A DNA stretch of 64,000 bases from Blautia sp. MSJ-19 (GCF_018918125.1 NZ_JAHLQA010000009.1:24229-88228), one strand, 5' to 3'; shown: positions 41,311 through 49,561, counted from the stretch's first letter. Translations and numbers: made by a program. The notes: generated from the sequence alone by a model not told the origin.

Positions 41311-41934
41311 TTAATCAAAAAATGTCTTCCATTTATCACCTGCGCGGTACGCATCAAAACACATTCTGACCTGTTCTTCATTGTTCTTTTCGCCTGCGAG
41401 TTCAGGAAGTTCGTCCTCTGCAAAATAGTCAAAACCTGTAGTTTCGATATTCTCTTCAAAACCTCCGCCAGTCGCCGCGCAGAGCATGAATATCTTGCAG
41501 ACTCTGTATGCATAGACCGGAAGATTATGCTTTTCCCTGTCCTGAATGGCGATCACGCTTTTGACAGAAACGTCAAGACCTGCTTCTTCTTTCACTTCTT
41601 TTATTGTATTTTCTGTCACGGATACATTTACATCACACCATCCACCCGGCAGTGACCAGGTTCCGTTGTTTTCGTGAACGAGCAGGATTTTTCCATCTTT
41701 AAATATCGCAGCACGGGTATCGATTTTGGGTGTCTGGTAGCCGGTTTCATTACAGAAAAGATCTTTTACTTTTTCCACTGGCACACCAGAAAGTTCCGCC
41801 ATCATTTCAGCAGAAATATCCCGGATGCGTTCATAACGTTCTTTGTCATAAACATCTTTTCCATAAGTAAGTCCTGCCTGTGCAAGACTCTGCAGTTCCA
41901 CGATCAGATCGATCCATTGTTTATTTTTATCCAT
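41311..41934 (-). CDS. Nudix hydrolase with N-terminal Nudix_N domain
   Basis: 207 residues. Residues about 1-60 form the helical Nudix_N-type region (WIDLIVELQSLAQAGLTYGK), then a Nudix domain with box GGWCDVNVSVTENTIKEVKE + EAGL (about 97-120). Related proteins split nucleoside-diphosphate-linked molecules such as ADP-ribose or FAD; substrate unknown. It lies 16 bp downstream of another Nudix gene on the same strand. Confidence 0.9.
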   Translation of the reverse strand: MDKNKQWIDLIVELQSLAQAGLTYGKDVYDKERYERIRDISAEMMAELSGVPVEKVKDLFCNETGYQTPKIDTRAAIFKDGKILLVHENNGTWSLPGGWCDVNVSVTENTIKEVKEEAGLDVSVKSVIAIQDREKHNLPVYAYRVCKIFMLCAATGGGFEENIETTGFDYFAEDELPELAGEKNNEEQVRMCFDAYRAGDKWKTFFD

Positions 41935-41950
41935 CTTTTAAGTTCCCTCC

Positions 41951-42412
41951 TCAATACAAATTGATCTTCGTTTCGACAAGTCTGTCGCCTTCATACTTCA
42001 ATTTCACAGAGAAGAAGCGTTCTTCGCCCGAAAGAAGCAGATCAAGAAACACTTTATCCCCTTCCCATGCAGGAAGTTCCGGTACCCTGGCTTTGTCGAT
42101 CCAGCAAAGCTCACCCTCATTGCATTCGATCAGTTCACCTGTATATCCGTCCGCCGTAAACACACACATAAGCTCGGATTCACATTCACTGTTTATAAAC
42201 GTTACCAGACCACGAAACTTATACGAGATGAGCGTAAGTCCTGTTTCTTCCTTCACTTCACGCACGAGACATTCCTCTGGCGTTTCCTGGCTTTCCACAT
42301 GCCCACCGACGCCGATCCATTTGCCTTCGTTCATGTCGTTCTTCTTTTTTACTCTGTGAAGCATCAGATATTTATTATCATTTTCTATGTAACACAACGT
42401 AGTTGTCGTCAT
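41951..42412 (-). CDS. Nudix hydrolase, MutT/8-oxo-dGTP diphosphatase-like
   Basis: 153 residues from MTTTTLCYIENDNKYLMLHR. Nudix box GGHVESQETPEECLVREVKE + ETGL (about 37-60) with a preceding KWIGVG, as in YtkD/MutT-type enzymes that clean oxidised dGTP. AAAGGAA sits before ATG 42412. Forms a two-gene unit with the longer Nudix gene. Not a fusion. Confidence 0.9.
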   Translation of the reverse strand: MTTTTLCYIENDNKYLMLHRVKKKNDMNEGKWIGVGGHVESQETPEECLVREVKEETGLTLISYKFRGLVTFINSECESELMCVFTADGYTGELIECNEGELCWIDKARVPELPAWEGDKVFLDLLLSGEERFFSVKLKYEGDRLVETKINLY

Positions 42413-42497
42413 TCCATTTTTCCTTTCTTTCATACTTCCCGTTTTTACTAACTATAACATACTGCCAAAGCAAAATACACAGACATGCCTCGTTTAA

Positions 42498-42546
42498 TTG
42501 ACTTTTCTGTGCATTTATGGTAATGTCTGGTTAGTATGACCTAACC
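42498..42546 (+). promoter_or_regulatory. Promoter and operator of the methyltransferase gene
   Basis: TTGACT (42498-42503) and TAATGT (42521-42526), 17-bp spacer, followed by the palindrome GGTTAG TATGAC CTAACC (42529-42546) over the start site. Half-site similar to the TetR operator at 44792-44807. Confidence 0.7.
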
Positions 42547-42584
42547 GTTTATTAAAAAAATTTCAAGTTAAGGAGGCCATCTCT

Positions 42585-43220
42585 ATGACACCTGAAAAAT
42601 ATAAACAGCTTTCTATCAAAGAATTCACACAGGCAGCCCAAATTTACGACAGCGGACATGCCGGTATTTACGAAATGTGCAAGGATGATTACCCGCCGAT
42701 CCTGGCAGAACTGGAAAAGGAGCCTTTCCATGATGTGCTCGACTGCGGCTGCGGAACCGGACCGATGCTTGAGTTACTTCATCAAAAATACCCGGATAAA
42801 CATTATGTCGGTCTCGACCTCACTCCTGAAATGATCAAGGTCGCTCGGGCAAAGGAACTTTCCAACACGGAATTTATCGTAGGCGACAGCGAAAATCTTC
42901 CTTTCGCTGAGGATTCTTTTGATGCGGTGATCTGCTCCAACAGCTTCCATCACTATCCAAATCCTCAGGCTTTTTTTAACAGTACATACCGTGTTCTGCG
43001 AAAAGGTGGCCGACTTGTTTTACGCGACTATACCTCCTCAGATTTTATTGTATGGCTGATGAACCATCTGGAAATGCCTCTGGCAAATCTGGTTGGCCAC
43101 GGCGATGTGAAGATACACAAAGTCACAGAATTCATCACCATGGCAGAAAAAGCCGGCTTCACTGTACTGACTATGGAGAAACAGAAAGGATTCCGCGCAC
43201 ACCTTGTTGCACGGAAATAA
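42585..43220 (+). CDS. Class I SAM-dependent methyltransferase (2)
   Basis: 211 residues. Motif I VLDCGCGTGPMLELL (about 46-60), then GLDLTPEMIKVARAKEL and FDAVICSNSFHHYPNP. Small-molecule methyltransferase of the UbiE/BioC style; substrate unknown. AAGGAGG upstream of ATG. It is convergent with another methyltransferase gene across a bidirectional terminator. It has its own operator, so it is regulated, perhaps by the nearby TetR. Confidence 0.9.
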   Translation: MTPEKYKQLSIKEFTQAAQIYDSGHAGIYEMCKDDYPPILAELEKEPFHDVLDCGCGTGPMLELLHQKYPDKHYVGLDLTPEMIKVARAKELSNTEFIVGDSENLPFAEDSFDAVICSNSFHHYPNPQAFFNSTYRVLRKGGRLVLRDYTSSDFIVWLMNHLEMPLANLVGHGDVKIHKVTEFITMAEKAGFTVLTMEKQKGFRAHLVARK

Positions 43221-43238
43221 CAGTAGATCATCTCATTG

Positions 43239-43275
43239 AAAAACGCCTGCGGCAGTCAGCTGTACAGGCGTTTTT
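43239..43275. terminator. Bidirectional terminator between two methyltransferase genes
   Basis: AAAAACGCCTG (43239-43249) and CAGGCGTTTTT (43265-43275), perfect 11-bp arms. Confidence 0.9.
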
Positions 43276-43288
43276 GCGAATCCAGCAC

Positions 43289-44077
43289 TTATTTTCTTCC
43301 GTAAATAATCCCCATTCCACTGATCATCCATGGTGTTGTTACAAAACCCGGGATAAAATCCAGTTTCTTTTCCAGATTTCCTATGTAATGTACTTCTGAG
43401 ATGCCCTCTGCTTTCAGCTCACGGACAAACTGCTCCATATCTCCGTACAGTGCTTTCTGTGAAAACATATCCTGAAAAGAAAAAGCACCGCCTTTTTTTA
43501 CAACTCTGAGTGCTTCTTTTACAACATCCCGTTTGTCTTTTGCCGTGCGTACTTCATGGAACACAAAGTTGCTTACTGCCGCATCAAACGTTTCATCTCG
43601 AAAATCCAGTTTCGCAGCATCTCCTTTCTGGAAAGATATACGGTCTGCAACACCTTCTATCTGTGCGTTTCTTTCACATTGTTCTTTGGCGTAATTCCAT
43701 TCTGCACCCCAGTAGTCCATTGCGGTGATCTGTGCCTTTGGAAAAACTTTTGCACAGCGAACCGTAAGTGCAGCTACCCCGCATCCGATGTCGAGCAGTC
43801 TGCCTTCTCCGTTCCAGTCAAGATGCTCTACCAGATGTTCATGCACGCCCTCCATCATATTTCCTTTTCCAAATGCAAATGTCTCATGGCAGATCAGCAT
43901 GTAGACAGCCATGATAAGTGTCAGTACACAGAGCACTCCTGCCACTGTCGTGACCACAGGTTTATCCAGTACTGTCTGTGCGAGCACCGCAATCACGCCC
44001 AAAAGAACTGAAGCTCCAAACAACATATACAGTGCTTTCTCCGGTACCCAGTTTCCGTAGTTTGCTTTTTCGTTCAT
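43289..44077 (-). CDS. Membrane-anchored SAM-dependent methyltransferase
   Basis: 262 residues from MNEKANYGNWVPEKALYMLF. Two hydrophobic helices (about 15-34 and 43-63), then a cytoplasmic methyltransferase domain: RLLDIGCGVAALTVRCAKVF, ITAMDYWGAEWNYAKEQCER, FDAAVSNFVFHEVR. The double helix anchor is uncommon for this fold and suggests a lipid or membrane-bound substrate. AAGGAGG upstream. It lies downstream of a TetR gene, but that message ends at its own terminator. Confidence 0.85.
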   Translation of the reverse strand: MNEKANYGNWVPEKALYMLFGASVLLGVIAVLAQTVLDKPVVTTVAGVLCVLTLIMAVYMLICHETFAFGKGNMMEGVHEHLVEHLDWNGEGRLLDIGCGVAALTVRCAKVFPKAQITAMDYWGAEWNYAKEQCERNAQIEGVADRISFQKGDAAKLDFRDETFDAAVSNFVFHEVRTAKDKRDVVKEALRVVKKGGAFSFQDMFSQKALYGDMEQFVRELKAEGISEVHYIGNLEKKLDFIPGFVTTPWMISGMGIIYGRK

Positions 44078-44155
44078 GATTCTTTCCTCCTTACATTTCA
44101 AATCAAATCTGTGCGAGCACATAACAAATCCGAAAAAAATTATGTTTTGCAATAG

Positions 44156-44187
44156 AAAAAGCCTACCGCATTATTTGCGATAGACTT
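44156..44187 (-). terminator. Terminator of the tetR gene at 44171, overlapping its last codons
   Basis: 12-bp stem (with G-U pairs) between 44176-44187 and 44159-44170, loop TTATT that contains the tetR stop codon, then T5 on the minus strand. Confidence 0.85.
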
Positions 44188-44779
44188 CTTTTTGTCCGTT
44201 CAGATATTTAATTAACGCCATCGTTCCTGCATCCGCGTGGATGCCGATTTCTCTTGCAAGCCTTATTCTCTCTTCCACGGTATAATCTCCTCTGATCAGC
44301 TCCATGTATCCCTGAAGCCTCATGGATACCAATATTCTGATAAGTTCTGCATCGGGACTGCTTCCCATAAATTTGGAAAAATAGCTGGTAAATGCTGATT
44401 GCATCTGCATATCGATCTGACTCTTAAATCCTTCGTACCGACTGCCTGCGGATTTCTCCATCAAAATGATCGCCTCTGTCCGATGCGCTGACAGATATTC
44501 CATCATCTGTCGTTCATTGTCATCTGCGGTACCAGGATCGTCCTCTTCTCTCTTTGCAAATACACTGCACATCCTCTGATAATCTGTGATCACAGGATCC
44601 AGAATCGCCGCCAGCAATGCTTCTTTATTCTCAAACGAAAAATAAAATGCCCCCGTCGTAACTCCCGCTGCCTTACAGATGTCCCTGAGATTTGCCCTGG
44701 CATAACCTTTCTCAAGGAACTCTGCCCTGCCGGATTCAATTAATTTTTGTTCGGTTTGTTTTCTGCGCTCATCATTCAT
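44171..44779 (-). CDS. TetR-family regulator with leaderless message
   Basis: 202 residues from MNDERRKQTEQKLIESGRAE. HTH about 10-55: ANLRDICKAAGVTTGAFYFS + FENKEALLAAIL. C-terminal helical domain unassigned. The only promoter found places the transcript start about 5 bases before the ATG and no Shine-Dalgarno is present. A palindrome in the spacer implies autorepression. Terminator overlaps the gene end, so it is monocistronic. Confidence 0.9.
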   Translation of the reverse strand: MNDERRKQTEQKLIESGRAEFLEKGYARANLRDICKAAGVTTGAFYFSFENKEALLAAILDPVITDYQRMCSVFAKREEDDPGTADDNERQMMEYLSAHRTEAIILMEKSAGSRYEGFKSQIDMQMQSAFTSYFSKFMGSSPDAELIRILVSMRLQGYMELIRGDYTVEERIRLAREIGIHADAGTMALIKYLNGQKEVYRK

Positions 44780-44789
44780 AACACTTGTT

Positions 44790-44818
44790 ATGTTAGCACG
44801 CGCTAACCGTTTTGTCAA
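44790..44818 (-). promoter_or_regulatory. Promoter and operator of the tetR gene at 44171
   Basis: Minus-strand TTGACA (plus 44813-44818) and TAACAT (plus 44790-44795), spacer 17 bp. The palindrome GTTAGC ACGC GCTAAC (44792-44807) fills the spacer and -10. Confidence 0.8.
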
Positions 44819-44825
44819 CTTTACA

Positions 44826-45152
44826 CTAGTGTGCCTTATATTTTGCATATATTCGATTATATACAACTACCAGTACCGGAAGCCCAATTACACAGCCCAC
44901 TATGATCAGATCCAATGCTACTATAGAATTCCAAATCCCGACAAATGTAGCTATCCAGTAAATAATCGAATATACTGCCCACATGATTCCATTGGCATGA
45001 TTGTAAGCAGTAACATCTGAAATCTCTGTTTCTTTAACACTGCTTCCAGACCAGAACCACATAGGTTTTTTCCTGTTCCATGCGTAAATTCCAATTCCTG
45101 CCAATAATGCACTGCATGGGATCATTATGATGTACCAGATCAGATTTTCCAT
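44826..45152 (-). CDS. Small membrane protein with three helices
   Basis: Not named with certainty. 108 residues from MENLIWYIIMIPCSALLAGI; hydrophobic segments about 4-22, 53-73 and 80-100, with a conserved-looking loop WFWSGSSVKETEISDVTAYN resembling DUF3784-type small membrane proteins. GGAGGTGA upstream of the start. An unidentified open fragment (45158-45322) ends at this gene's RBS. Confidence 0.6.
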   Translation of the reverse strand: MENLIWYIIMIPCSALLAGIGIYAWNRKKPMWFWSGSSVKETEISDVTAYNHANGIMWAVYSIIYWIATFVGIWNSIVALDLIIVGCVIGLPVLVVVYNRIYAKYKAH

Positions 45153-45157
45153 AGGAT

Positions 45158-45322
45158 TCACCTCCAGGTTGCTTCGCATCTTCTGCCCAAATATTTGTTT
45201 ACTTTTTTCTTATATTCCACATAGTCATTTTCAAAAGCAGACACCAGGAAGGCTCTTCTACTTTTACGATCTGTAAACGTTTCTGAAATAACTCTGCCTG
45301 TTTTTTCTTTATCTGAATCGTG
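45158..45322 (-). pseudogene. 54-codon fragment between aminotransferase and membrane protein genes
   Basis: Directly after the aminotransferase TGA, the same frame stays open for 54 codons (HDSDKEKTGRVISETFTDRK, later FENDYVEYKKKVNKYLGRR) and ends at 45158-45160, overlapping the RBS of the next gene. No ATG is present in it. The charged, non-repetitive composition resembles a real C-terminus, perhaps of a lost gene. Family not recognised. Confidence 0.35.
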
Positions 45323-46519
45323 TCAATTCTTACTCGTTGATACAGTGGTGGAAACCTTCAGTTTCGCCAGCCGCCGCAGGGCTTCATCCAGTGTTTCTTT
45401 TTCGCGGGCGAAATGAAGACGGATCAGGTTGTTTACGTCTTCTTTGAAGAAACTGGAGCCTGGAACGGCAGCTACTCCGATATTTCGGATCATCCATTCG
45501 CAGAATTCCAGATCAGTAAACCCATGGAACTGCGGAAGTTCCAGAAATTCTGTAATATCAATCAGTACAAAATAAGTTCCCTGTGGGATGTTATGCTTCA
45601 GTCCGATACGATCCAGTCCGCTGAGAAAATGATTTCTTTTTTCTGTGTAGGTTTCCAGAAGTTTCTTATAATATTCTTCCGGGAATCTCAGTCCGACAGT
45701 GGCTGCCTCCTGAAGTGGTGCTGCTGCCCCTACGGTCAGAAAATCGTGGACTTTTTTTGCTGCTTCAATGACATATTCCGGTCCGATCAGGTAGCCCAGC
45801 CGCCATCCTGTGACAGAATAAGTCTTTGACAGAGAATTACAGGTGATCGTGTGATCGTACATGCCTGGAAGGGATGCCATACAGACATGTTTGTTCGGTG
45901 CATATACCATATGTTCATACACTTCATCTGTCACAACAAAAGCATCATACTTCACAGCCAGTTCTCCGATCGCCATCAGTTCATCTTCTCGGAAAACTTT
46001 TCCACATGGATTGGACGGATTGCAGACAATGATTGCTTTCGCACCTTCACGAAAACCCTGCTCTATCAGATTAATATCAAATTCATATTCCGGTGGAACA
46101 AGTGGGATGTAGATCGGATCTGCACCTGAAAGAATTGCATCCGCACCATAGTTTTCATAAAATGGTGAAAAGACCATTACCTTATCCCCGGGATTGCAGA
46201 TTGTCATCATGGCACACATCATCGCTTCTGTGCCACCACAGGTCACAACGATCTCTTTACCCGGATCGATCGTTCTATGGATCGCTTTTCCCTGTTTTTC
46301 CGCCAGTGCTTCTCTGAAATTCTGAGCACCGAAAGTTATGGAATACTGGTGAGGTCCTTTGTATGCAGCCTCTGCCAGTGCATCCATGATCTCCTTCGGC
46401 GGATCAAAATCAGGAAAGCCCTGTGATAAATTGATCGCTCCATATTCATCGCTGATACGTGTCATCCTTCGAATGACCGAATCCGTAAATGTTCCTACTC
46501 TTTTGCTTAATTCAGGCAT
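45323..46519 (-). CDS. PLP-dependent aminotransferase, class I (second gene)
   Basis: 398 residues. PLP lysine in NSLSKTYSVTGWRLGY (about 230-245), NPSNPCGKVF (about 167-176), conserved YSITFGAQNFREALA. The class I subgroup contains aspartate, aromatic and methionine-type aminotransferases; specificity cannot be fixed. Overlaps the upstream aminotransferase gene by 8 bp, so the pair is one operon behind an unusual folded leader (47681-47788). Confidence 0.9.
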   Translation of the reverse strand: MPELSKRVGTFTDSVIRRMTRISDEYGAINLSQGFPDFDPPKEIMDALAEAAYKGPHQYSITFGAQNFREALAEKQGKAIHRTIDPGKEIVVTCGGTEAMMCAMMTICNPGDKVMVFSPFYENYGADAILSGADPIYIPLVPPEYEFDINLIEQGFREGAKAIIVCNPSNPCGKVFREDELMAIGELAVKYDAFVVTDEVYEHMVYAPNKHVCMASLPGMYDHTITCNSLSKTYSVTGWRLGYLIGPEYVIEAAKKVHDFLTVGAAAPLQEAATVGLRFPEEYYKKLLETYTEKRNHFLSGLDRIGLKHNIPQGTYFVLIDITEFLELPQFHGFTDLEFCEWMIRNIGVAAVPGSSFFKEDVNNLIRLHFAREKETLDEALRRLAKLKVSTTVSTSKN

Positions 46520-47654
46520 TTCTTTGTTCCTCCAGTTTCCAGTTTATATATTCGCTGACTGCGTTTAATCCTTTTTTCAGAGTTTCTGTATCACAGGCAT
46601 ATCCGATTCTCATGCTGTGCGGCTGTTCAAAACAATCTCCCGGAGTTACAAACGCTCCTGTCTGCCTGTACATTTCTTCACAAAACATATAAGAATCAAC
46701 CGAAAGATCGTAATAGACCAGTGCTGTTGTACCTGCCTCTGGTTTTATATAGCTGACATGTTTTTCTTTTCTGACCCATTCATCCAGGATTGCCAGATTA
46801 TCTCTCACGATCTTTCTGTTTCTTTCCAGAAGTTTTTCGCTGTGTTTTAACGCAAGTGCTGCCACTTTTTCATCAAACATTCCGCAGCTTATGAGATTAT
46901 AGTCTCTATGGGAAAAACAACTGTGAATCACATCTTTATCATGGGTTGCGATCCATCCAAGACGCAGACCTGCCAGAGAAAAGACTTTTGACATACTGCT
47001 CACAGAGATTCCTTTTTCATAGAGATCCGTAATGGAAACGCACCACTCATCGCTCTGTGTAAGGTGTCGATATACTTCATCACAGAGAATATACGCATCC
47101 ACACTGCGGGCAATCTCTACAATTTCTTTCAGAAGTTCTGTGTCCATCAGTGCCCCGGTTGGATTGTTTGGATTGTTGATACAGATCATCCTGGTTTCCG
47201 GTGTAGCCAGCCGCCTTATTTCTTCAATATCTGGAAGATATCCTGTCTCTTTTTTCAGATCAATGATCTGGACATCTGCTCCATAGGATTCCGGAATGGA
47301 ATATAACTGCTGATAAGTAGGTCTGATACTGATAACTCTGTCTCCCGGTGATATCAGAGAATAAAATACATGGTGATTTGCTCCGGTCGCTCCGTGTGTC
47401 GGTACGATTTCTTCTGGTTTGATCGTTTTATAAAGTTTACAGATTCCCTTTTTGAATTCAGGATATCCCTCTATATCACCATAAGTCAATCTTTTTTCAC
47501 AAAAATCTTCCAGAAACTTCTCTTTATCTTCCCCGGTAAGTTCGAACAGTTCGTTCAGAGAAACAGAATCCACACAGGTCTCCGCAATATTATACTTTGC
47601 CCCTGTTTCCCATGCATTCATCCACTCTTCTACTGCAAATGGTCTGATCTTCAT
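46512..47654 (-). CDS. PLP-dependent aminotransferase, class I (first gene)
   Basis: 380 residues. PLP site SSMSKVFSLAGLRLGW (about 219-234), INNPNNPTGALMD (about 164-176), and phosphate-binding GATGANHH (about 89-96). Distant from the next gene, so the two likely act on different substrates. GGAGAA 7 bases before the ATG. The region between promoter and ATG holds RNA element copy A, a terminator-like fold; regulation by attenuation is likely. Confidence 0.88.
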   Translation of the reverse strand: MKIRPFAVEEWMNAWETGAKYNIAETCVDSVSLNELFELTGEDKEKFLEDFCEKRLTYGDIEGYPEFKKGICKLYKTIKPEEIVPTHGATGANHHVFYSLISPGDRVISIRPTYQQLYSIPESYGADVQIIDLKKETGYLPDIEEIRRLATPETRMICINNPNNPTGALMDTELLKEIVEIARSVDAYILCDEVYRHLTQSDEWCVSITDLYEKGISVSSMSKVFSLAGLRLGWIATHDKDVIHSCFSHRDYNLISCGMFDEKVAALALKHSEKLLERNRKIVRDNLAILDEWVRKEKHVSYIKPEAGTTALVYYDLSVDSYMFCEEMYRQTGAFVTPGDCFEQPHSMRIGYACDTETLKKGLNAVSEYINWKLEEQRNA

Positions 47655-47680
47655 TATAAAATTCTCCTTTCATGCCAAAA

Positions 47681-47788
47681 AGAAAAGGTATCCAGAGTCC
47701 TGCCTTATAACATATCTTGCGATATGCCGTACCTACGGCAAAACTCTGAATACCTTCTGATCCCTACCCGGTGGTAAGGGAGGCTGTT
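47681..47788 (-). ncRNA. Folded RNA element, copy A, in the leader of the aminotransferase operon
   Basis: On the minus strand: a leading hairpin (TCCC-TACC with GGTA-GGGA, bulged T, loop ACCG), then a long closing stem AAGGTAT-CAGAGT with ACTCTG-ATACCTT enclosing a hairpin GCCGTA GG TACGGC and a hairpin ATATC GCAA GATAT with a GNRA loop, and finally T-rich sequence. The 86-nt core (47683-47768) is identical to copy B. It ends 26 bases before the aminotransferase ATG. Confidence 0.7.
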
Positions 47789-47867
47789 CTTATTTATATT
47801 TGCTCATACTTTAGCACAGGCTGTATGGTAATGCAATATATTTTTATAATTTTTCAGAACCCCAGTA

Positions 47868-47896
47868 TTGACTTTATAGACCGAATAGTCTATTTT
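47868..47896 (+). promoter_or_regulatory. Promoter and TetR operator of the DUF3786-tetR operon
   Basis: TTGACT (47868-47873) and TATTTT (47891-47896), 17-bp spacer. Palindrome ATAGAC CGAATA GTCTAT (47876-47893) fills the spacer and is like the LmrA/YxaF-type box, fitting the YxaF-like TetR encoded in the operon. Confidence 0.75.
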
Positions 47897-47934
47897 GTAA
47901 ATAAATTGTAAAGCACATACACCTGGAGGCTGAT

Positions 47935-48573
47935 ATGATAAACGCTGTTAGTAATTACGAAAAGACGAAACTTTCCATGGCGAATGTTTTCCTGCAATAT
48001 GATCAGGAAGCAATGATAACCAAATTTTCATTAAAGCATACTTCTTCCTGGTTATATCTTTCTTTCGTTGGCCGCATCTATCGTATCTGCAGGAAATCAG
48101 GAAACGTTCAGTGGTCAGAGGATGATTTTAAAACGGTCTGCGAAGCAGATTATAATGAAGCAATGACCATTTATGATGTTTTATGTTATTCCAAAGATGG
48201 ATGTCATCTGGCTCATGAGTTTGTAAACATCAGTAGTCTTTCCACCGTCCAAACAGGAAATCTTTCTTCGAATAACGGATTTTTTCAGAATACTGCCGAC
48301 TCCTTTAATGGGAAAATCCCTGAATTACGCAACGCCTGCCTGACACTTTCCGGGAAAGAACTGAAAAAGGGCGATGTTGCTTTCGAATTAGAACTTTTTC
48401 CTTTTTTGCCAGTTATTATTCGTTTCTGGGAAGCCGACAATGAATCCCCGGCAAACCTTCAAATTCTTACAGACAGGAATATTCTGGATTATATGCATTA
48501 TGAAACGCTCATGTTTGCACTCACACATCTATTTCACAGACTGAAGGAGGAAATGCAGGATGACAAAGGGTGA
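47935..48573 (+). CDS. DUF3786 domain protein
   Basis: 212 residues. ELRNACLTLSGKELKKGDVA, then FELELFPFLPVIIRFWEADN + ESPAN and the final MHYETLMFALTHLFHRLKEE fit the DUF3786 pattern, sometimes linked to corrinoid or Fe-S proteins in anaerobes; role unknown. RBS CTGGAGG. Overlaps the tetR gene by 14 bp and is followed by a decayed double 4Fe-4S protein gene. Confidence 0.75.
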   Translation: MINAVSNYEKTKLSMANVFLQYDQEAMITKFSLKHTSSWLYLSFVGRIYRICRKSGNVQWSEDDFKTVCEADYNEAMTIYDVLCYSKDGCHLAHEFVNISSLSTVQTGNLSSNNGFFQNTADSFNGKIPELRNACLTLSGKELKKGDVAFELELFPFLPVIIRFWEADNESPANLQILTDRNILDYMHYETLMFALTHLFHRLKEEMQDDKG

Positions 48574-49141
48574 AGAATCCAGACAGCGTCTGATCAAATG
48601 TGCTGCCGAACTGTTCTGGAAAAATGGCTATTCTGCAACCGGAATCAGCCAGATTCTCAGTCAGACCGGACTTCCCAAAGGTTCTTTTTATTTTTACTTC
48701 AAAAGCAAAGATGAACTGGCAGTCGCAGTGACAGCCTATTATCAGAAACTTTTGCTGGAGCATTTTCAAAGCATTGCTCAGGGCAAAGAGTGGGAAAATT
48801 TTGTAGAAGAAGTATTTGATTTTTTATCAGCAAGAACAACCGGACGGAATTTTGCCGGCTGCCCGTATGCGGTGATGGGTATGGAAACTGCGCTCAGCAG
48901 GCCGAATATCGCAGCTGCATTTATGGACGGTTTAAAAAAACTTGCAAATCTTTTTTGTGATGTATTGTTATATTCCGGATTATCTCAAAATCATGCAGAA
49001 GTTCTCTCAGAACGCCTGCTTTCTGTTTATCAGGGTGAATTTCTCCTTGGCCGGATCAGTGGTGATATTTCTTATCTGGAAAATACACGAAAAAATATGA
49101 TTGAAACATACAAAGAATACCGAACATTTCATGGGATTTGA
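48560..49141 (+). CDS. TetR-family regulator, LmrA/YxaF type
   Basis: 193 residues. HTH about 5-50: ATGISQILSQTGLPKGSFYF and YFKSKDELAVAV, typical of the LmrA/YxaF/TetR_C_16-like group (GCPYAVMGMETA). Starts inside the 3' end of the DUF3786 gene, so translationally coupled. Likely autorepressor acting on the palindrome at 47876. Confidence 0.9.
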   Translation: MTKGEESRQRLIKCAAELFWKNGYSATGISQILSQTGLPKGSFYFYFKSKDELAVAVTAYYQKLLLEHFQSIAQGKEWENFVEEVFDFLSARTTGRNFAGCPYAVMGMETALSRPNIAAAFMDGLKKLANLFCDVLLYSGLSQNHAEVLSERLLSVYQGEFLLGRISGDISYLENTRKNMIETYKEYRTFHGI

Positions 49142-49154
49142 GAGGAGACAATAG

Positions 49155-49561
49155 ATGGATCTTGGAAAAATAATTCATGATAAAGCATTGGAATATGGAT
49201 ACGATAACTGTGGTGTAATAAGACTTGATGCACTGGATACATATAAAGAACGCTTAAAAGAAAGAATAGCAAAATTCCCGGAGGCGGTTTCCGTTCTTGA
49301 AACTGGATCATGGGATGCAACGCCTGCCAGGGTGCCTGCCCGTATAACAGACGTCACAACTGGAACGAAGGAGAAGATTTCTCTGGATTAAAAGAAATCG
49401 AAACATTGCTTCAGCCCGAAAATATTATTTCTGCATCTGATGAAGAACTGATCCGGAAAGTGATTCCACGGTCAGAATATCATTTATCAGAGGAGCAGAC
49501 GGATGTGCTGAAAACAGGTGCCGCACGGGCGTTGGACCGCAGGAAACCACAGGGACAGTAA
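49155..49561 (+). pseudogene. Decayed double 4Fe-4S (QueG-like) reductase gene
   Basis: The first ~48 codons (MDLGKIIHDKALEYGYDNCG, YKERLKERIAKFPE) match the N-terminus of QueG-like/4Fe-4S double cluster proteins. Then, in another frame, from about 49301 the C-terminal cluster region MGCNACQGACPYNRRHNW continues to 49561. The normal middle of about 170 residues, with the first cluster and cofactor site, is missing, and the join is out of frame. RBS GAGGAGA present. Not functional. Confidence 0.85.

Noticed and set aside
47683..47768. T-box or known riboswitch in RNA element A
   Set aside because: None of the consensus elements of T-box, SAM, lysine, glycine, purine or TPP riboswitches is present, so it was kept as an unnamed element.
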